From NCBI GenBank assembly GCA_023475025.1, contig JAMCWB010000005.1, positions 62,001-126,000 on the forward strand: a DNA stretch of 64,000 nucleotides, in the 5' to 3' direction. Source of the DNA: Gammaproteobacteria bacterium (GTDB lineage: Bacteria; Pseudomonadota; Gammaproteobacteria; Pseudomonadales; Pseudomonadaceae). The number at the start of each line of letters is the position of its first letter. Positions within the stretch are counted from its first letter, which is position 1. Position numbers and translations under genes: made by a program. Below, in pieces: positions 21,864-32,041 of the stretch. Below the pieces are notes generated by a model, which was given only the letters and a program-made list of their open reading frames with translations, was not told the DNA's origin and ran no database searches.

Positions 21864-22409
21864 TTAGCGCTCGGCCAATAAGCGCTGGCGCAAGCGATCC
21901 GACAGGCCGTTCTCTTCCAGCCAGATACCGACGTAGGCACGGGCCAGCTCCTCATTGTCGCTGGTAAAGACCACCTCGCCGTTATAGCGCAGCTCCAGGG
22001 GTTGGCGCTCACTCAGGGTCAAGCTGTATCTGTCACCGGCCTGGATGTCGGCAAAGGTCGCATGCAGTTCATCGATCCTGGGTCGCAGGCGCTCAAGGGT
22101 GGCGCTGTCATGCTGCCGCTCGAGAGCAACCCAGGCGGCCTTGATGACATCGTCTCGATCGATGTTGCGGTAGTAATAGAGTTCCAGATGCAGCGGACTG
22201 CGCTCGCTGACAGCGGTGGCCGGACTGACGCCGGCAGGTGTCAGCAGGGCAGCGCTGTAGACATCGACAAACAGGTAGCGCAGTAAGGATTCATTGCGCA
22301 GCACCAGGGTTTGCTCGTCAACATCAATCTGCCGGGGGAAGTCGGGCTGACTGGCCAGCAGCAAGGGGCTGAAAAGTATCGCAGTGAGGTAGATCAGGGC
22401 GCGGTGCAT
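21864..22409 (-). CDS. Chalcone-isomerase-like exported protein
   Basis: A 181-residue protein with a signal peptide (MHRALIYLTAILFSPLLLA). The mature part (RYLFVDVYSAALLTP, then LHLELYYYRNIDRDDVIKAAW, then YVGIWLEENGLSDRLRQRLL) is the bacterial chalcone isomerase-like pattern. These proteins are periplasmic and not expected to act on flavonoids. Their ligand is unknown, and a fatty-acid-like ligand is possible by fold analogy. ATG at 22409 has GGAG 8 bases upstream. It converges with the GAPDH gene. Confidence 0.8.
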   Translation of the reverse strand: MHRALIYLTAILFSPLLLASQPDFPRQIDVDEQTLVLRNESLLRYLFVDVYSAALLTPAGVSPATAVSERSPLHLELYYYRNIDRDDVIKAAWVALERQHDSATLERLRPRIDELHATFADIQAGDRYSLTLSERQPLELRYNGEVVFTSDNEELARAYVGIWLEENGLSDRLRQRLLAER

Positions 22410-22699
22410 GCTGAAATCTCCGGTTTGCATTTGCGATCAATTTACAGTCGCAACGGGTGTTCGCGTCAAGCGACCTGCCGAGGCAATGTGTAACAGAAAA
22501 ACCGGGAAAACCCGAAAAAACCAACGGGTTGAGTAGCCATCATAGTCCTTGATCTTTATACTTAGCGGGATTTTTCGTGGGGGTCTGTGGTCACCTCACC
22601 CTGATTCCGTATTCGCCTCGCGCTGCGATATCGGGGTTCCCGCTTTGTTGCATTGGCCACCAGCCGCCGAAGTCTTCAACCAGTGATTAGGCTATTCGT
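22410..22699. promoter_or_regulatory. Region between chalcone-isomerase-like gene and nqrA
   Basis: This 290-base gap must hold the nqr operon promoter and the promoter of the divergent gene. I see a short inverted repeat CGGG-AAAA-CCCG near 22502-22515 and an AT-rich patch near 22543-22562, but no confident -35/-10 pair. No open frame of interest was found. Confidence 0.4.
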
Positions 22700-24037
22700 A
22701 TGATAAAAATCAAACGGGGCTTGGATCTGCCAATCACCGGCTCACCCGAGCAGCGTATCGAGAACGGCCGTTCTGTACGCAGCGTCGCCGTAATCGGCTA
22801 CGACTACCATGGCATGAAACCAACCATGGAAGTGCAAGAGGGTGACCGGGTCAAATTGGGTCAGATCCTGTTCAGTGACAAGAAAACTGACGGTGTGATC
22901 TATACAGCACCGGCCAGTGGCGTTATCAGCGCGATCAACCGTGGTGATAAACGTGTTCTGCAGTCGGTAGTGATTGATATCGACGGCGATGACGCGATCA
23001 CCTTCGATGCGCATGATGCCGGCCAGCTGAGTTCGCTTGATCCGCAGAAGATCCGCGACCAACTGGTACAGTCGGGTGCCTGGACGTCCTTGCGCACTCG
23101 CCCCTACAGCAAGGTGCCGGCACTGGACAGCAAACCCAGTTCGATTTTTGTCACAGCAGTGGATACGCATCCGCTGGCCGCTGACCCTGCGGTAGTGATC
23201 CAGGAGTACGCCAGCGACTTCGAGAATGGCCTCAAGGTACTGGCGCGCCTGGCACCAATCTGGCTGTGCAAGGCCGAAGGTGTCAACCTGCCTGGCGAAG
23301 GCCTCGAGGGCGTTCGCACTGAAAGCTTTACTGGCCCACACCCCGCCGGTCTGCCGGGTACCCACATCCATCATCTGGATCCGGTCAGTACGACCAAGCA
23401 GGTCTGGCAAATTTTCCCGCAGGACGTGATTGCCATCGGCAAGCTGTTTACCGAAGGCAAGATCTGGACGGATCGCATTGTTGCCCTGGCTGGCCCGCGT
23501 GTTGAGCAGCCACGCCTGGTGCGCACTCGCGTTGGTGCCAGCCTGGAAGAGCTGACTGCCGGTGAGTTGAAACCGGGCAACAATCGCCTGATTTCCGGCT
23601 CTGTATTCGGTGGCCGTCATGCGCGAGGCGCAGTGGCTTACCTGGGGCGTTTCCATCAGCAGGTATCAGTGCTGGCGGAAGGTGATGATCGCGAAATGAT
23701 GCATTACCTGCGCGCCGGGGTGAACAAGCACTCGGTACTCAATATCTTCGTCTCCAAGCTGACGTCGGGCAAATTGTTCGATTTCACCACGACCACTAAC
23801 GGTAGTCCGCGTGCCATGGTGCCGCTGGGTAACTATGAAATGGTCATGCCGCTGGACATCCTGCCAACACAGCTGTTGCGTGCACTGATCGTCGGTGACA
23901 CTGACATCGCCCAGAAGCTGGGCTGCATGGAGCTGGATGAAGAGGATCTGGCCTTGTGTACCTATGTGTGCGCCGGCAAGTACGAATACGGCCCGATTCT
24001 GCGGGACAACCTTACCCTTATTGAAAAGGAGGGTTAA
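22700..24037 (+). CDS. nqrA: Na+-translocating NADH:quinone reductase subunit A
   Basis: A 445-residue subunit of the sodium pump, facing the cytoplasm. The start [20 protein letters not shown] is highly typical, and the length matches the family (about 445). It interacts with quinone at the membrane side together with NqrB. It is the first gene of nqrABCDEF, each gene being separated by 3-20 bases or overlapping. A weak TAGG precedes the ATG. Confidence 0.97.
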   Translation: MIKIKRGLDLPITGSPEQRIENGRSVRSVAVIGYDYHGMKPTMEVQEGDRVKLGQILFSDKKTDGVIYTAPASGVISAINRGDKRVLQSVVIDIDGDDAITFDAHDAGQLSSLDPQKIRDQLVQSGAWTSLRTRPYSKVPALDSKPSSIFVTAVDTHPLAADPAVVIQEYASDFENGLKVLARLAPIWLCKAEGVNLPGEGLEGVRTESFTGPHPAGLPGTHIHHLDPVSTTKQVWQIFPQDVIAIGKLFTEGKIWTDRIVALAGPRVEQPRLVRTRVGASLEELTAGELKPGNNRLISGSVFGGRHARGAVAYLGRFHQQVSVLAEGDDREMMHYLRAGVNKHSVLNIFVSKLTSGKLFDFTTTTNGSPRAMVPLGNYEMVMPLDILPTQLLRALIVGDTDIAQKLGCMELDEEDLALCTYVCAGKYEYGPILRDNLTLIEKEG

Positions 24038-24040
24038 GTC

Positions 24041-25255
24041 ATGGGTTTGCGTAGCTACCTCGACAAGATCGAGCACAACTTCGAAAAGGGCGGCAAGCAC
24101 GAGAAGTGGTATGCCCTGTATGAAGCGGTCGATACTTTTTTCTATCGCCCCAAAAGCGTCACCAAGACCACCGCACACGTGCGCGACGGCCTTGACCTGA
24201 AACGCATGATGATCACTGTCTGGCTGTGTACTTTCCCGGTGATGTTCTACGGGATGTATAACATCGGTTTCCAGGCCAACAGCATCTATGCGGGTAACCC
24301 GGATCTGCTGGCGGCCCAGGAAAACTGGCGCATCGCCCTGATCAGCATGTTTGCCGGCTTTGACCCGGGCAGCGTGTGGGATAACTTCATTCACGGTGCA
24401 GCTTACTTTCTGCCTATCTATGCGGTGACCTTCATTGTTGGTGGTTTCTGGGAAGTGCTGTTTGCTTCCATCCGCAAGCATGAAGTCAACGAAGGCTTCT
24501 TCGTTACCTCGGTACTCTTCGCGCTGATCCTGCCAGCAAGCATTCCGCTGTGGCAGGTCGCTCTGGGGATTACCTTCGGTATCGTTGTCGGCAAGGAAGT
24601 CTTTGGCGGTACTGGCAAGAACTTCCTCAATCCGGCGCTGACCGGCCGTGCCTTCCTGTTCTTCGCCTATCCGGCGCAGATTTCCGGTGATTCGGTATGG
24701 ACATCGGTAGACGGCTACTCCGGTGCTACCGCGCTGAGCATGGCCGCTGAAGGTGGTGTTCAGGCCATCGTTGATGGCGGCATTACCTGGTGGAATGCCT
24801 TCGCCGGCAGCATCCATGGTTCCATGGGTGAAGTGTCGACCCTGGCGATATTTATCGGTGGCGCGGTGTTGTTGATTGCCAAGATTGCCAACTGGCGAAT
24901 TGTCGCCGGGGTCATGCTCGGCATGATCGCCATGAGCCTGCTGTTCAACATGATCGGTTCGGACACCAACCCGATGTTTTCCATGCCCTGGTACTGGCAT
25001 ATGGTGGTGGGTGGTTTTGCTTTCGGTATGATTTTCATGGCAACGGACCCGGTGTCTGCGTCCATGACCAACCAGGGTAAATGGTTTTTCGGTATTCTGA
25101 TCGGTGTCATGGTGATGCTGATTCGGGTCATCAACCCGGCCTTCCCGGAAGGCATGATGCTGGCAATTCTGTTTGCCAACCTGTTTGCTCCGCTGATTGA
25201 CCACTTTGTTGTTCAGGCCAACATCAAACGGAGGGTTGCACGCCATGTCAGCTAA
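24041..25255 (+). CDS. nqrB: Na+-NQR subunit B
   Basis: A 404-residue integral membrane subunit with about ten hydrophobic segments. It carries the covalent FMN site in DGYSGATAL, with the acceptor Thr at about T230. It also binds riboflavin and lines the sodium path. The [17 protein letters not shown] block near the C-terminus is conserved. AAGGAGG lies before the ATG, and the 3' end overlaps nqrC by 11 bases. Confidence 0.97.
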   Translation: MGLRSYLDKIEHNFEKGGKHEKWYALYEAVDTFFYRPKSVTKTTAHVRDGLDLKRMMITVWLCTFPVMFYGMYNIGFQANSIYAGNPDLLAAQENWRIALISMFAGFDPGSVWDNFIHGAAYFLPIYAVTFIVGGFWEVLFASIRKHEVNEGFFVTSVLFALILPASIPLWQVALGITFGIVVGKEVFGGTGKNFLNPALTGRAFLFFAYPAQISGDSVWTSVDGYSGATALSMAAEGGVQAIVDGGITWWNAFAGSIHGSMGEVSTLAIFIGGAVLLIAKIANWRIVAGVMLGMIAMSLLFNMIGSDTNPMFSMPWYWHMVVGGFAFGMIFMATDPVSASMTNQGKWFFGILIGVMVMLIRVINPAFPEGMMLAILFANLFAPLIDHFVVQANIKRRVARHVS

Positions 25256-26024
25256 GAAAGAATCCATCGGGCGTACGATCACCGTCGCCTTCCTGGTCTG
25301 CCTGGTCTGCTCCGTCGTGGTATCGACCGCTGCAGTGTCCTTGCGACCGGCACAGATCCAGAATCAGTTGATCGACAAGCAGCGCAACATTCTGTCGATT
25401 GCAGGTTTGTTGCAGCCGGGTCTGAGTATTGAAGAGCAGTTTGCTGGCATCACCCCGCGCCTGGTCGATCTGCGTACCGGTCAGTTCAGTGATGAGCATG
25501 ATGCGCTGACCTTTGATGCCCGGCGTGCGGCGGGCGATCCTGCCCTGTCCAAGCGTCTGGACAGCAGCGATGATATTGCCGGCATTCGCCGTCGTGAGAA
25601 TTTTGCGACCGTTTATATGGTGGAAAACGATGCCGGTGACATCGAAACCCTGATTCTGCCGGTTTACGGTGCAGGTCTGTGGTCGACCCTCTATGGCTTT
25701 ATTGCCCTGGAAGGTGATCTCAACACCATCGTCGGTCTGGGCTTTTACCAGCACGCCGAAACACCCGGTCTGGGTGGCGAGGTTGATAACCCGAACTGGC
25801 AGCGTCAGTGGGAAGGCAATCGGGTTTTTGACGATGACGGCAATGTTGCTACCCGCGTCGTCAAGGGCGGGGTGGATCGCAACAGCCCGCAAGCAGACTA
25901 CGCGGTAGACGGCCTGGCCGGTGCTACCTTGACCGCACGCGGGGTTGAAAACCTGGTGCGTTTCTGGATGGGTGAGCAAGGCTTCCGTCCGTTCCTGAGC
26001 AACCTCAGTGCAGGGGAGGCATAA
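25245..26024 (+). CDS. nqrC: Na+-NQR subunit C
   Basis: A 259-residue subunit with one N-terminal membrane helix ([21 protein letters not shown]) and a periplasmic FMN-binding domain. The flavinylation site is [10 protein letters not shown], with the acceptor at about T228. The position before GAT is Ala where many homologues have Ser. The start at 25245 (MSAKKESIG, with GGAGG about 10 bases upstream) is preferred over a longer frame that reads through nqrB. Confidence 0.96.
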   Translation: MSAKKESIGRTITVAFLVCLVCSVVVSTAAVSLRPAQIQNQLIDKQRNILSIAGLLQPGLSIEEQFAGITPRLVDLRTGQFSDEHDALTFDARRAAGDPALSKRLDSSDDIAGIRRRENFATVYMVENDAGDIETLILPVYGAGLWSTLYGFIALEGDLNTIVGLGFYQHAETPGLGGEVDNPNWQRQWEGNRVFDDDGNVATRVVKGGVDRNSPQADYAVDGLAGATLTARGVENLVRFWMGEQGFRPFLSNLSAGEA

Positions 26025-26026
26025 TC

Positions 26027-26698
26027 ATGGCTAAAGCAAGCGCCAAGCAGGTGCTCTTCGAACCTATTTTCAGTAATAACCCGATCGCGCTTCAGGTCCT
26101 GGGTATCTGTTCTGCTCTGGCGGTAACCACCAGCCTGAGCGTAACCCTGGTCATGTGTGTGGCTCTGACCGCCGTATGCGCCTTGTCCAACCTGTTTATC
26201 TCGATTATCCGTAATCAGATTCCTAGTGCGATCCGTATGATTGTGCAAATGGTGATCATTGCTTCGCTGGTAATTCTGGTCGACCAGATCCTCAAGGCTT
26301 ACGCCTATGAGACCAGTCGTCAGTTGTCGGTATTCGTTGGTCTGATTATCACCAACTGTATCGTCATGGGGCGTGCTGAAGCCTTTGCCATGCAGAACCC
26401 GCCGCACATGAGTTTCCTTGATGGCGTCGGTAACGGTCTGGGTTACAGCTTTATTCTGATTGTGGTCGCGGTTATCCGTGAGTTGTTCGGTGCCGGTACC
26501 CTGCTGGGCTTCGAAATCCTGCAGTCGGTCAACAATGGTGGCTGGTATCAGCCCAACGGTATGCTGTTGTTGCCGCCGTCCGCCTTCTTCATCATTGGTT
26601 TCACCATCTGGATTCTGCGTACCTGGGACAAGGGCCAGATTGAGGAAGAAGAATTCAAGATGAAGCCGCAGACCCGGTCCCTCAAGGAGGCCATGTAA
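26027..26698 (+). CDS. nqrD: Na+-NQR subunit D
   Basis: A 223-residue membrane protein with six hydrophobic segments, opening with [29 protein letters not shown]. It contains the Cys-bearing half-helix ([17 protein letters not shown]) that, with NqrE, holds an intramembrane iron centre. It is paralogous to NqrE and homologous to RnfE. ATG at 26027 is 2 bases after the nqrC stop. Confidence 0.97.
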   Translation: MAKASAKQVLFEPIFSNNPIALQVLGICSALAVTTSLSVTLVMCVALTAVCALSNLFISIIRNQIPSAIRMIVQMVIIASLVILVDQILKAYAYETSRQLSVFVGLIITNCIVMGRAEAFAMQNPPHMSFLDGVGNGLGYSFILIVVAVIRELFGAGTLLGFEILQSVNNGGWYQPNGMLLLPPSAFFIIGFTIWILRTWDKGQIEEEEFKMKPQTRSLKEAM

Positions 26699-26700
26699 TC

Positions 26701-27312
26701 ATGATTGAACATTACATCAGCCTGATGGTCAGGGCGATTTTTGTCGAGAACATGGCTTTGGCCTTCTTCCTCGGCATGTGTACCTTCCTGGCTATCTCGA
26801 AAAAAGTGCAGACCTCTTTGGGTCTGGGTATTGCGGTTGTGGTGGTACTGACCATCACAGTGCCGGCCAACAACCTGATCTTTAACTATCTGCTGCGTGA
26901 CGGCGCGCTGGCCTGGGCCGGTATGCCGAATGTCGACCTGAGCTTCCTTGGTCTGCTCAGTTACATCGGTGTGATTGCAGCCATGGTGCAGATCCTGGAA
27001 ATGACGCTGGATAAATACCTGCCGGCGCTTTACAACGCCCTCGGTGTGTTCCTGCCACTGATTACGGTGAACTGCGCCATTCTGGGTGCGTCACTGTTCA
27101 TGGTTGAGCGTGATTATGCCTTTGGTGAAAGCGTGGTTTACGGCTTTGGTGCTGGCGTGGGCTGGGCTCTGGCAATTGTTGCACTTGCCGGGATCCGGGA
27201 GAAACTCAAGTACAGTGACGTCCCTGCGGGTCTGCGTGGCCTTGGCATCACCTTCATTATTGTTGGTCTGATGTCGCTTGGCTTTATGTCTTTCTCCGGC
27301 GTCCAACTGTAA
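26701..27312 (+). CDS. nqrE: Na+-NQR subunit E
   Basis: A 203-residue membrane subunit with six hydrophobic segments, homologous to RnfA. It has Cys in [12 protein letters not shown] and in [15 protein letters not shown], positions known to bind the iron between NqrD and NqrE. It starts 2 bases after nqrD, with AAGGAGG overlapping the nqrD end. Confidence 0.97.
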   Translation: MIEHYISLMVRAIFVENMALAFFLGMCTFLAISKKVQTSLGLGIAVVVVLTITVPANNLIFNYLLRDGALAWAGMPNVDLSFLGLLSYIGVIAAMVQILEMTLDKYLPALYNALGVFLPLITVNCAILGASLFMVERDYAFGESVVYGFGAGVGWALAIVALAGIREKLKYSDVPAGLRGLGITFIIVGLMSLGFMSFSGVQL

Positions 27313-27330
27313 AGAGGAGCTGTACCCGAC

Positions 27331-28557
27331 ATGAATACTGAAATTATCCTTGGCGTCGGGATGTTCACCGCGGTCGTTTTGACCCTGGTGGGCGTTATCC
27401 TGGCAGCCCGTTCCAAGCTGGTCGCCAGCGGCGATATCACCATTGAAATCAATGGCGAGCGCACCATTACCGTGCCCGCCGGTGGCAAGCTGCTGAATAC
27501 CTTGTCCGATAACGGTATCTTCCTGTCTTCGGCCTGTGGTGGCGGTGGTACCTGCGCGCAGTGCAAATGTATTGTCGAAGAGGGCGGTGGCTCCATGCTG
27601 CCGACTGAAGAGACGCATTTCACCAAGCGTGAAGCGCGTGAAGGCTGGCGCCTGTCCTGTCAGGCACCGGTCAAGGCCGACATGAAAATCGAAGTGCCGG
27701 AAGAAGTCTTTGGCGTGAAGAAGTGGGAATGCACCGTTGAGTCAAATCCCAACGTGGCTACCTTCATCAAAGAGCTCACGCTTAAGCTACCAGAAGGCGA
27801 GAATGTTGATTTCCGTGCTGGTGGCTATGTGCAGCTGGAGTGTCCGCCGCACACGGTTCATTACAAGGATTTTGACATCCAGGAAGAATTCCACGGTGAC
27901 TGGGACAAGTTCGATGTCTGGCGTTATGTCTCCAAGGTCGATGAAACCGTTATCCGTGCTTATTCGATGGCCAACTACCCGGAAGAACGTGGTGTGGTGA
28001 AGTTCAACATCCGTGTTGCAACGCCGCCGCCAGGTCGTGACGATCTGCCGCCAGGCAAGATGTCATCCTGGGTGTTTGGTCTCAAGCCGGGTGACAAGGG
28101 CGTAGTCGTCTATGGTCCCTTTGGTGAGTTCTTTGCCAAGGAAACCGATGCCGAGATGGTCTTCGTTGGCGGTGGTGCCGGTATGGCGCCCATGCGCTCG
28201 CACATCTTTGACCAGCTCAAGCGCCTGAACTCCAAGCGCAAGATCAGCTTCTGGTACGGCGCCCGTTCATTGCGTGAAGCCTTCTACGTGGAAGAGTTCG
28301 ACAAGCTGGCAGAAGAGAATGAAAATTTCTCCTGGCACCTGGCCCTGTCAGAGCCACTGCCGGAAGACAACTGGGAAGGCCCGACCGGCTTTATTCACAA
28401 CGTGCTGTATGACAACTATCTGAAAGATCATCCGGCACCGGAAGACTGCGAGTTCTACATGTGCGGTCCGCCGATGATGAATGCCTCGGTCATCAAGCTG
28501 CTTGAAGACCTGGGGGTTGAGCCGGAGAACGTCCTGCTCGACGACTTCGGCGGCTAG
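27331..28557 (+). CDS. nqrF: Na+-NQR subunit F (NADH-oxidising)
   Basis: A 408-residue subunit where NADH is oxidised. It has an N-terminal membrane helix, then a 2Fe-2S ferredoxin domain with C69, C75, C78 and C110 ([11 protein letters not shown] ... LSCQA). The FAD domain has RAYSMANYP, and the NAD(P) domain has [14 protein letters not shown] and [11 protein letters not shown]. The C-terminus LLDDFGG is canonical. AAGAGGAG precedes the ATG. Confidence 0.98.
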   Translation: MNTEIILGVGMFTAVVLTLVGVILAARSKLVASGDITIEINGERTITVPAGGKLLNTLSDNGIFLSSACGGGGTCAQCKCIVEEGGGSMLPTEETHFTKREAREGWRLSCQAPVKADMKIEVPEEVFGVKKWECTVESNPNVATFIKELTLKLPEGENVDFRAGGYVQLECPPHTVHYKDFDIQEEFHGDWDKFDVWRYVSKVDETVIRAYSMANYPEERGVVKFNIRVATPPPGRDDLPPGKMSSWVFGLKPGDKGVVVYGPFGEFFAKETDAEMVFVGGGAGMAPMRSHIFDQLKRLNSKRKISFWYGARSLREAFYVEEFDKLAEENENFSWHLALSEPLPEDNWEGPTGFIHNVLYDNYLKDHPAPEDCEFYMCGPPMMNASVIKLLEDLGVEPENVLLDDFGG

Positions 28558-28558
28558 C

Positions 28559-29542
28559 ATGCCCCGCTGGTTGTTCCAGCCCGTCATGGTCGCTGCTATA
28601 GCAGTGTTCCTGACGGGCTGTTTCATTTCTGCCGACCCGATCAGTGAAGTCGAGGGTGACACTCAACTGGGCAGTTATAGCCTGAAGTGGCTGGCCAGTC
28701 GCGGGACTCCCGAGCCGACTGCGTTGCAGCAACAGTTGGAAGCGCATATTGATCAACTGGGGCATGAATTGTTGCCGTTGACAGCAGATAGCCCGTTAGC
28801 GGTTTTCAATCGTTTGCCGCCAGGCGCTTGCATGTCGCTGCCTGAGTCGGTGCGGCAGTTGCTGCAGTACTTGCAGTCGTTCCATGTGTTCAGTGATACA
28901 CATACCCCTGAGCAGACCTTGTTACCCTGGTGGCTGGTGTCGTCGGCCGGCACCAAACAGCTGTCCAGCGAGCACTCATCGATGCTGTCGCTGGAGTCGG
29001 ATGAAGTGTGCCGGCATGCCAGCGTGCAACTTGATCTTTCCAGTCTGGTCAACAGCTATGTGGTTGATACCCTGGACAGCTGGCTGCAGCAGCAGGGGAT
29101 CCAGAATTACATGCTAGAGCTGGCCGGGGATGTTAGGGTAAGGGGTAAACGCGCTGCGGGCCGCCCCTGGAAGGTGGTCGTCGAGGCGCCGCGCGATCAT
29201 GCCCGGCTGGCTTATCGTTTGCTTGAACTGGATGATCACGCAGTGGCGCGCGCTGGTGATTACCGTGACTATGTAGCCCGTTCACGCAATCAGTCGACCT
29301 GGCTGCAAGGTCAGGTTGCTGACAGCGGGCAGCCGGGTCTACGTTGCGTCACCGTATTGGCCGAATCAGCAACCGAGGCTGATTCCCTGGCGCACCTGTT
29401 GATGTTCATGGGCGCTGAGCAGGGCTGGTTATTTGCTGAAGAGCAGGGGATCTCGGCGTTTTTTGTCGAGCAGCATGCGGAGAATAGCTTTGTTTCCCGC
29501 GGTACCCAGGCTTTTATGGCGCTGAAAAACAGCGAGGAGTAA
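28559..29542 (+). CDS. Divergent ApbE-like lipoprotein in nqr operon
   Basis: A 327-residue protein with lipobox LTGC near residues 18-21 (MPRWLFQPVMVAAIAVFLTGC). ApbE proteins transfer FMN onto threonines of NqrB and NqrC. Family blocks remain recognisable: DLSSLVNSYVVD for the usual DLSxIAKGYAVD, ELAGDVRVRG for (D/E)IGGDVRARG, RPWKVVVEAP, and GDYRDYV. However, the usual HxxDPxTG after that block is replaced by TWLQGQVADSGQPG. The GAFDPTVxPLVNLWGFG region is also replaced by unrelated sequence, and the late ADALATA block reads ADSLAHL. It is probably a degenerate or altered flavin transferase. It starts 1 base after the nqrF stop. Confidence 0.75.
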   Translation: MPRWLFQPVMVAAIAVFLTGCFISADPISEVEGDTQLGSYSLKWLASRGTPEPTALQQQLEAHIDQLGHELLPLTADSPLAVFNRLPPGACMSLPESVRQLLQYLQSFHVFSDTHTPEQTLLPWWLVSSAGTKQLSSEHSSMLSLESDEVCRHASVQLDLSSLVNSYVVDTLDSWLQQQGIQNYMLELAGDVRVRGKRAAGRPWKVVVEAPRDHARLAYRLLELDDHAVARAGDYRDYVARSRNQSTWLQGQVADSGQPGLRCVTVLAESATEADSLAHLLMFMGAEQGWLFAEEQGISAFFVEQHAENSFVSRGTQAFMALKNSEE

Positions 29543-29545
29543 GAA

Positions 29546-29788
29546 ATGATTTATGTATTGGCGTTTGTAGTGATGGCGGTCATTGTTATTGGTATGTCGG
29601 TGGGTGTCATGGCTGGCCGTAAGCCCATTGCCGGTTCTTGTGGTGGCATCGGCGCGACGGGTGTGACCAAGGAATGTGGTATCTGTGGTGGTGACGTGCA
29701 AAAGTGCGAAGAAGCCAACCCGACGGACAAGGCCGGTAATCTGCGCACTGACCTGGCGCGTGATGCGACCAAGACCAAGGTCGACTAG
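29546..29788 (+). CDS. nqrM: NqrM (DUF539), Na+-NQR maturation factor
   Basis: An 80-residue protein with one N-terminal membrane helix (MIYVLAFVVMAVIVIGMSVGV) and four cysteines, C32, C44, C47 and C54, in SCGG, ECGICGG and QKCEE. This is the NqrM signature. In Vibrio, NqrM is required to install iron in the NqrD-NqrE site. It starts 3 bases after the ApbE-like gene, with GAGGAG upstream, and is the last gene of the nqr operon. Confidence 0.95.
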   Translation: MIYVLAFVVMAVIVIGMSVGVMAGRKPIAGSCGGIGATGVTKECGICGGDVQKCEEANPTDKAGNLRTDLARDATKTKVD

Positions 29789-29846
29789 TCAGTCCCCTGG
29801 TGGGTTGCTTAAGCTGATGTGGATGATGGGATAAGGAAACGATTGA

Positions 29847-31244
29847 ATGGCTGTATACAATTACGATGTAGTTGTCCTGGGTTCCGGCCCGGCGGGTGAA
29901 GGGGCGGCAATGAATGCTGCCAAGCACGGCCGCAAGGTTGCCGTGGTGGAAGAGCGCGAGGTGGTTGGGGGTAACTGCACTCATCTGGGCACTATTCCGT
30001 CCAAGGCGCTGCGCTACTCAGTCAAGCAGATCATCCAGTTCAATACCAATCCCATGTTCCGTAAGATTGGCGATCCGCGCTGGTTTTCCTTTCCGGATGT
30101 GTTGCGTAGTGCGGAAAAGGTAATGAACAAACAGGTTGCTTCGCGTACCAGTTATTATGCGCGCAACCGGGTGGACGTTTTCTTTGGCAAGGGCAGTTTT
30201 GCTGATGAGCGCACTATCGAGCTGGTCAGCCCGTCCGGCGGACTGGAAAAGCTGATCGCCAAGGAAATCATTATCGCGACCGGCTCTCGTCCGTATCGCC
30301 CTGCGGACGTTAATTTCAGCCACCCGCGTATTTACGACAGCGACACCATTCTCAAGCTTAACCATACGCCGCGTACCTTGATTATCTATGGTGCGGGGGT
30401 TATCGGCTGCGAGTATGCGTCGATCTTCTGTGGTCTTGGCGTCAAGGTCGATCTGATTGATACCCGCGACCGTTTGCTCAGCTTTCTCGATGACGAGATT
30501 TCCGATGCCCTCAGTTACCACCTGCGTAACAGCAGTGTGTTGATCCGGCATAATGAGGAATACGAGAAGATCGAGGGTACGGACAAGTCAGGTGTTGTTC
30601 TGCATCTGAAGTCCGGCAAGAAGCTCAAGGCAGACGCCTTGCTCTGGTGTAACGGGCGCACCGGCAATACCGATGGCCTGGGGCTGGAGAATATTGGTCT
30701 GCAGGCCAACGGTCGCGGCCAGCTGGAAGTGGACGAGAATTACCGCACTGAAATCCCGAATATCTATGCCGTGGGTGATGTTATCGGCTGGCCGAGCCTG
30801 GCCAGTGCCGCTTTTGACCAGGGCCGCTCGGCAGCAGGTAATATTGTCAGCAATGATGCCTGGCGTTTTGTTGATGATGTGCCGACCGGAATTTACACCA
30901 TTCCTGAAATCAGCTCCTTGGGCAAAACCGAGCGGGAATTGACCGAGGCACAGGTGCCTTATGAAATCGGCCAGGCCTTCTTCAAGAGCATTGCTCGTGC
31001 CCAGATCAGTGGTGAGCCAGTCGGCTTGCTCAAGATCCTGTTCCATCGCGATACGCTTGAGGTGCTGGGCATTCACTGCTTTGGTGACCAGGCGGCCGAG
31101 ATTGTGCACATTGGCCAGGCGGTGATGAATCAGAAAGGCGAAGCAAACAGCATCAAGTACTTCGTCAATACCACCTTCAACTACCCGACCATGGCCGAAG
31201 CCTACCGGATTGCCGCACTGGATGGGCTGAACCGGCTCTTTTGA
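29847..31244 (+). CDS. sthA: Soluble pyridine nucleotide transhydrogenase
   Basis: A 465-residue FAD flavoprotein that exchanges reducing equivalents between NADPH and NAD+. The FAD site is [20 protein letters not shown]. The position of the disulfide in related reductases reads [16 protein letters not shown], where the first Cys (C44) stays and the second is Thr49. This is normal for SthA and not a defect. The C-terminal dimer domain includes [31 protein letters not shown] precedes the ATG. Together with NQR it balances NADH and NADPH. Confidence 0.97.
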   Translation: MAVYNYDVVVLGSGPAGEGAAMNAAKHGRKVAVVEEREVVGGNCTHLGTIPSKALRYSVKQIIQFNTNPMFRKIGDPRWFSFPDVLRSAEKVMNKQVASRTSYYARNRVDVFFGKGSFADERTIELVSPSGGLEKLIAKEIIIATGSRPYRPADVNFSHPRIYDSDTILKLNHTPRTLIIYGAGVIGCEYASIFCGLGVKVDLIDTRDRLLSFLDDEISDALSYHLRNSSVLIRHNEEYEKIEGTDKSGVVLHLKSGKKLKADALLWCNGRTGNTDGLGLENIGLQANGRGQLEVDENYRTEIPNIYAVGDVIGWPSLASAAFDQGRSAAGNIVSNDAWRFVDDVPTGIYTIPEISSLGKTERELTEAQVPYEIGQAFFKSIARAQISGEPVGLLKILFHRDTLEVLGIHCFGDQAAEIVHIGQAVMNQKGEANSIKYFVNTTFNYPTMAEAYRIAALDGLNRLF

Positions 31245-31253
31245 GCCAGCTAT

Positions 31254-31331
31254 CAGCGGCAAGCGGCAAGCAAACACCGGATCAAGGGTTTTGTTTGTCG
31301 CTTGCCGCTGGTTTAGCCGCCAGCGGCAAGC
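31254..31331. repeat. Inverted repeat with third copy between sthA and glpQ-like gene
   Basis: The 12-base arm CAGCGGCAAGCG (31254-31265) has its exact reverse complement at 31299-31310, and AAAC/GTTT pairing extends the stem. A third copy of CAGCGGCAAGC lies at 31321-31331 inside the last codons of the minus-strand gene. The hairpin lies between convergent genes and could end both transcripts. The repeated unit resembles the REP-like elements of Pseudomonas 3' regions. Confidence 0.7.
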
Positions 31332-32041
31332 AGTTGGACTGCCCGTTGTGGATAGTCAGTGATGATGCTGTCGACGCCCATGTCGATCAGGCGCTGCATC
31401 AACTCAATCTCGTTTACCGTCCAGACTGATACATGCAGCCCTTGCGCCTGTGCCTGACGGATGCGGGCAGGCCGGCACAGGGTCCATTTCAGCACCAGAT
31501 AACTGCATCCATAGCGGCGGGCGCTTTTCAGTGGATTGAGCAAGCCATATTCCTCGACCAGTCCGGTGGGCAAGGGATAGTTGCTATCGCGGGCGGTAGC
31601 TAACAGCGTTCGACTGCTGGAGGTCACCACAACGCGCTCTTGCAGATCAAAACGCTCGACCAGCGACAGTATGGCTGCCAGCACGACACGCGACTGCGCG
31701 GCTGATCCGCTTTTGACTTCCAGCTGATAATGCTCAATCTGCGGAAAGCTGCTGAATACCTGCTCAAGCGTCGGGATGGGGCAAGGGTCAGGCCATCCGG
31801 GCAAGCCAAAACGGGCATCCATACGCTGTAAATCAGCAGCGTCGTGTTGGACTACCTTGCCGTGAAGTCCGGTGGTGCGCTTGAGCGTCGGGTCATGGAT
31901 GACCATCAACTGCTGATCAGCAGACAGGTGCAGGTCGAGTTCAACCCGTGTCACCCCGGCTTGCAACGCTTTGGCAAAGCTGGGCAGGGTGTTTTCCGGG
32001 GCTTCACCGCGGGCACCGCGGTGCCCGACAATCTGCGTCAT
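31313..32041 (-). CDS. Glycerophosphodiester phosphodiesterase (UgpQ/GlpQ type)
   Basis: A 242-residue cytosolic GDPD. It opens with QIVGHRGARGEAPENTLPSF, the HR(G)..PENT motif, then VELDLHLSADQQLMVIHDPTLKRTT, giving the two acidic metal ligands and the second His. It hydrolyses glycerophosphodiesters to glycerol-3-phosphate and an alcohol. No signal peptide is present, so it is a UgpQ-like cytoplasmic type. Its ATG overlaps the stop of the upstream small gene (ATGA). The last codons are made of the repeat element described separately. Confidence 0.93.
   Translation of the reverse strand: MTQIVGHRGARGEAPENTLPSFAKALQAGVTRVELDLHLSADQQLMVIHDPTLKRTTGLHGKVVQHDAADLQRMDARFGLPGWPDPCPIPTLEQVFSSFPQIEHYQLEVKSGSAAQSRVVLAAILSLVERFDLQERVVVTSSSRTLLATARDSNYPLPTGLVEEYGLLNPLKSARRYGCSYLVLKWTLCRPARIRQAQAQGLHVSVWTVNEIELMQRLIDMGVDSIITDYPQRAVQLLAAGG

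Noticed and set aside
23666-25282. Long antisense open frame (538 codons) opposite nqrA/nqrB
   Set aside because: It is a shadow of the nqr genes caused by codon bias. The translation is low-complexity, His/Gln/Asp-rich and has no ribosome site or family motif.
29970-30015. Loss of the second redox Cys in SthA (CTHLGT)
   Set aside because: This is normal for soluble transhydrogenases, which do not use a disulfide, so it is not a mutation.
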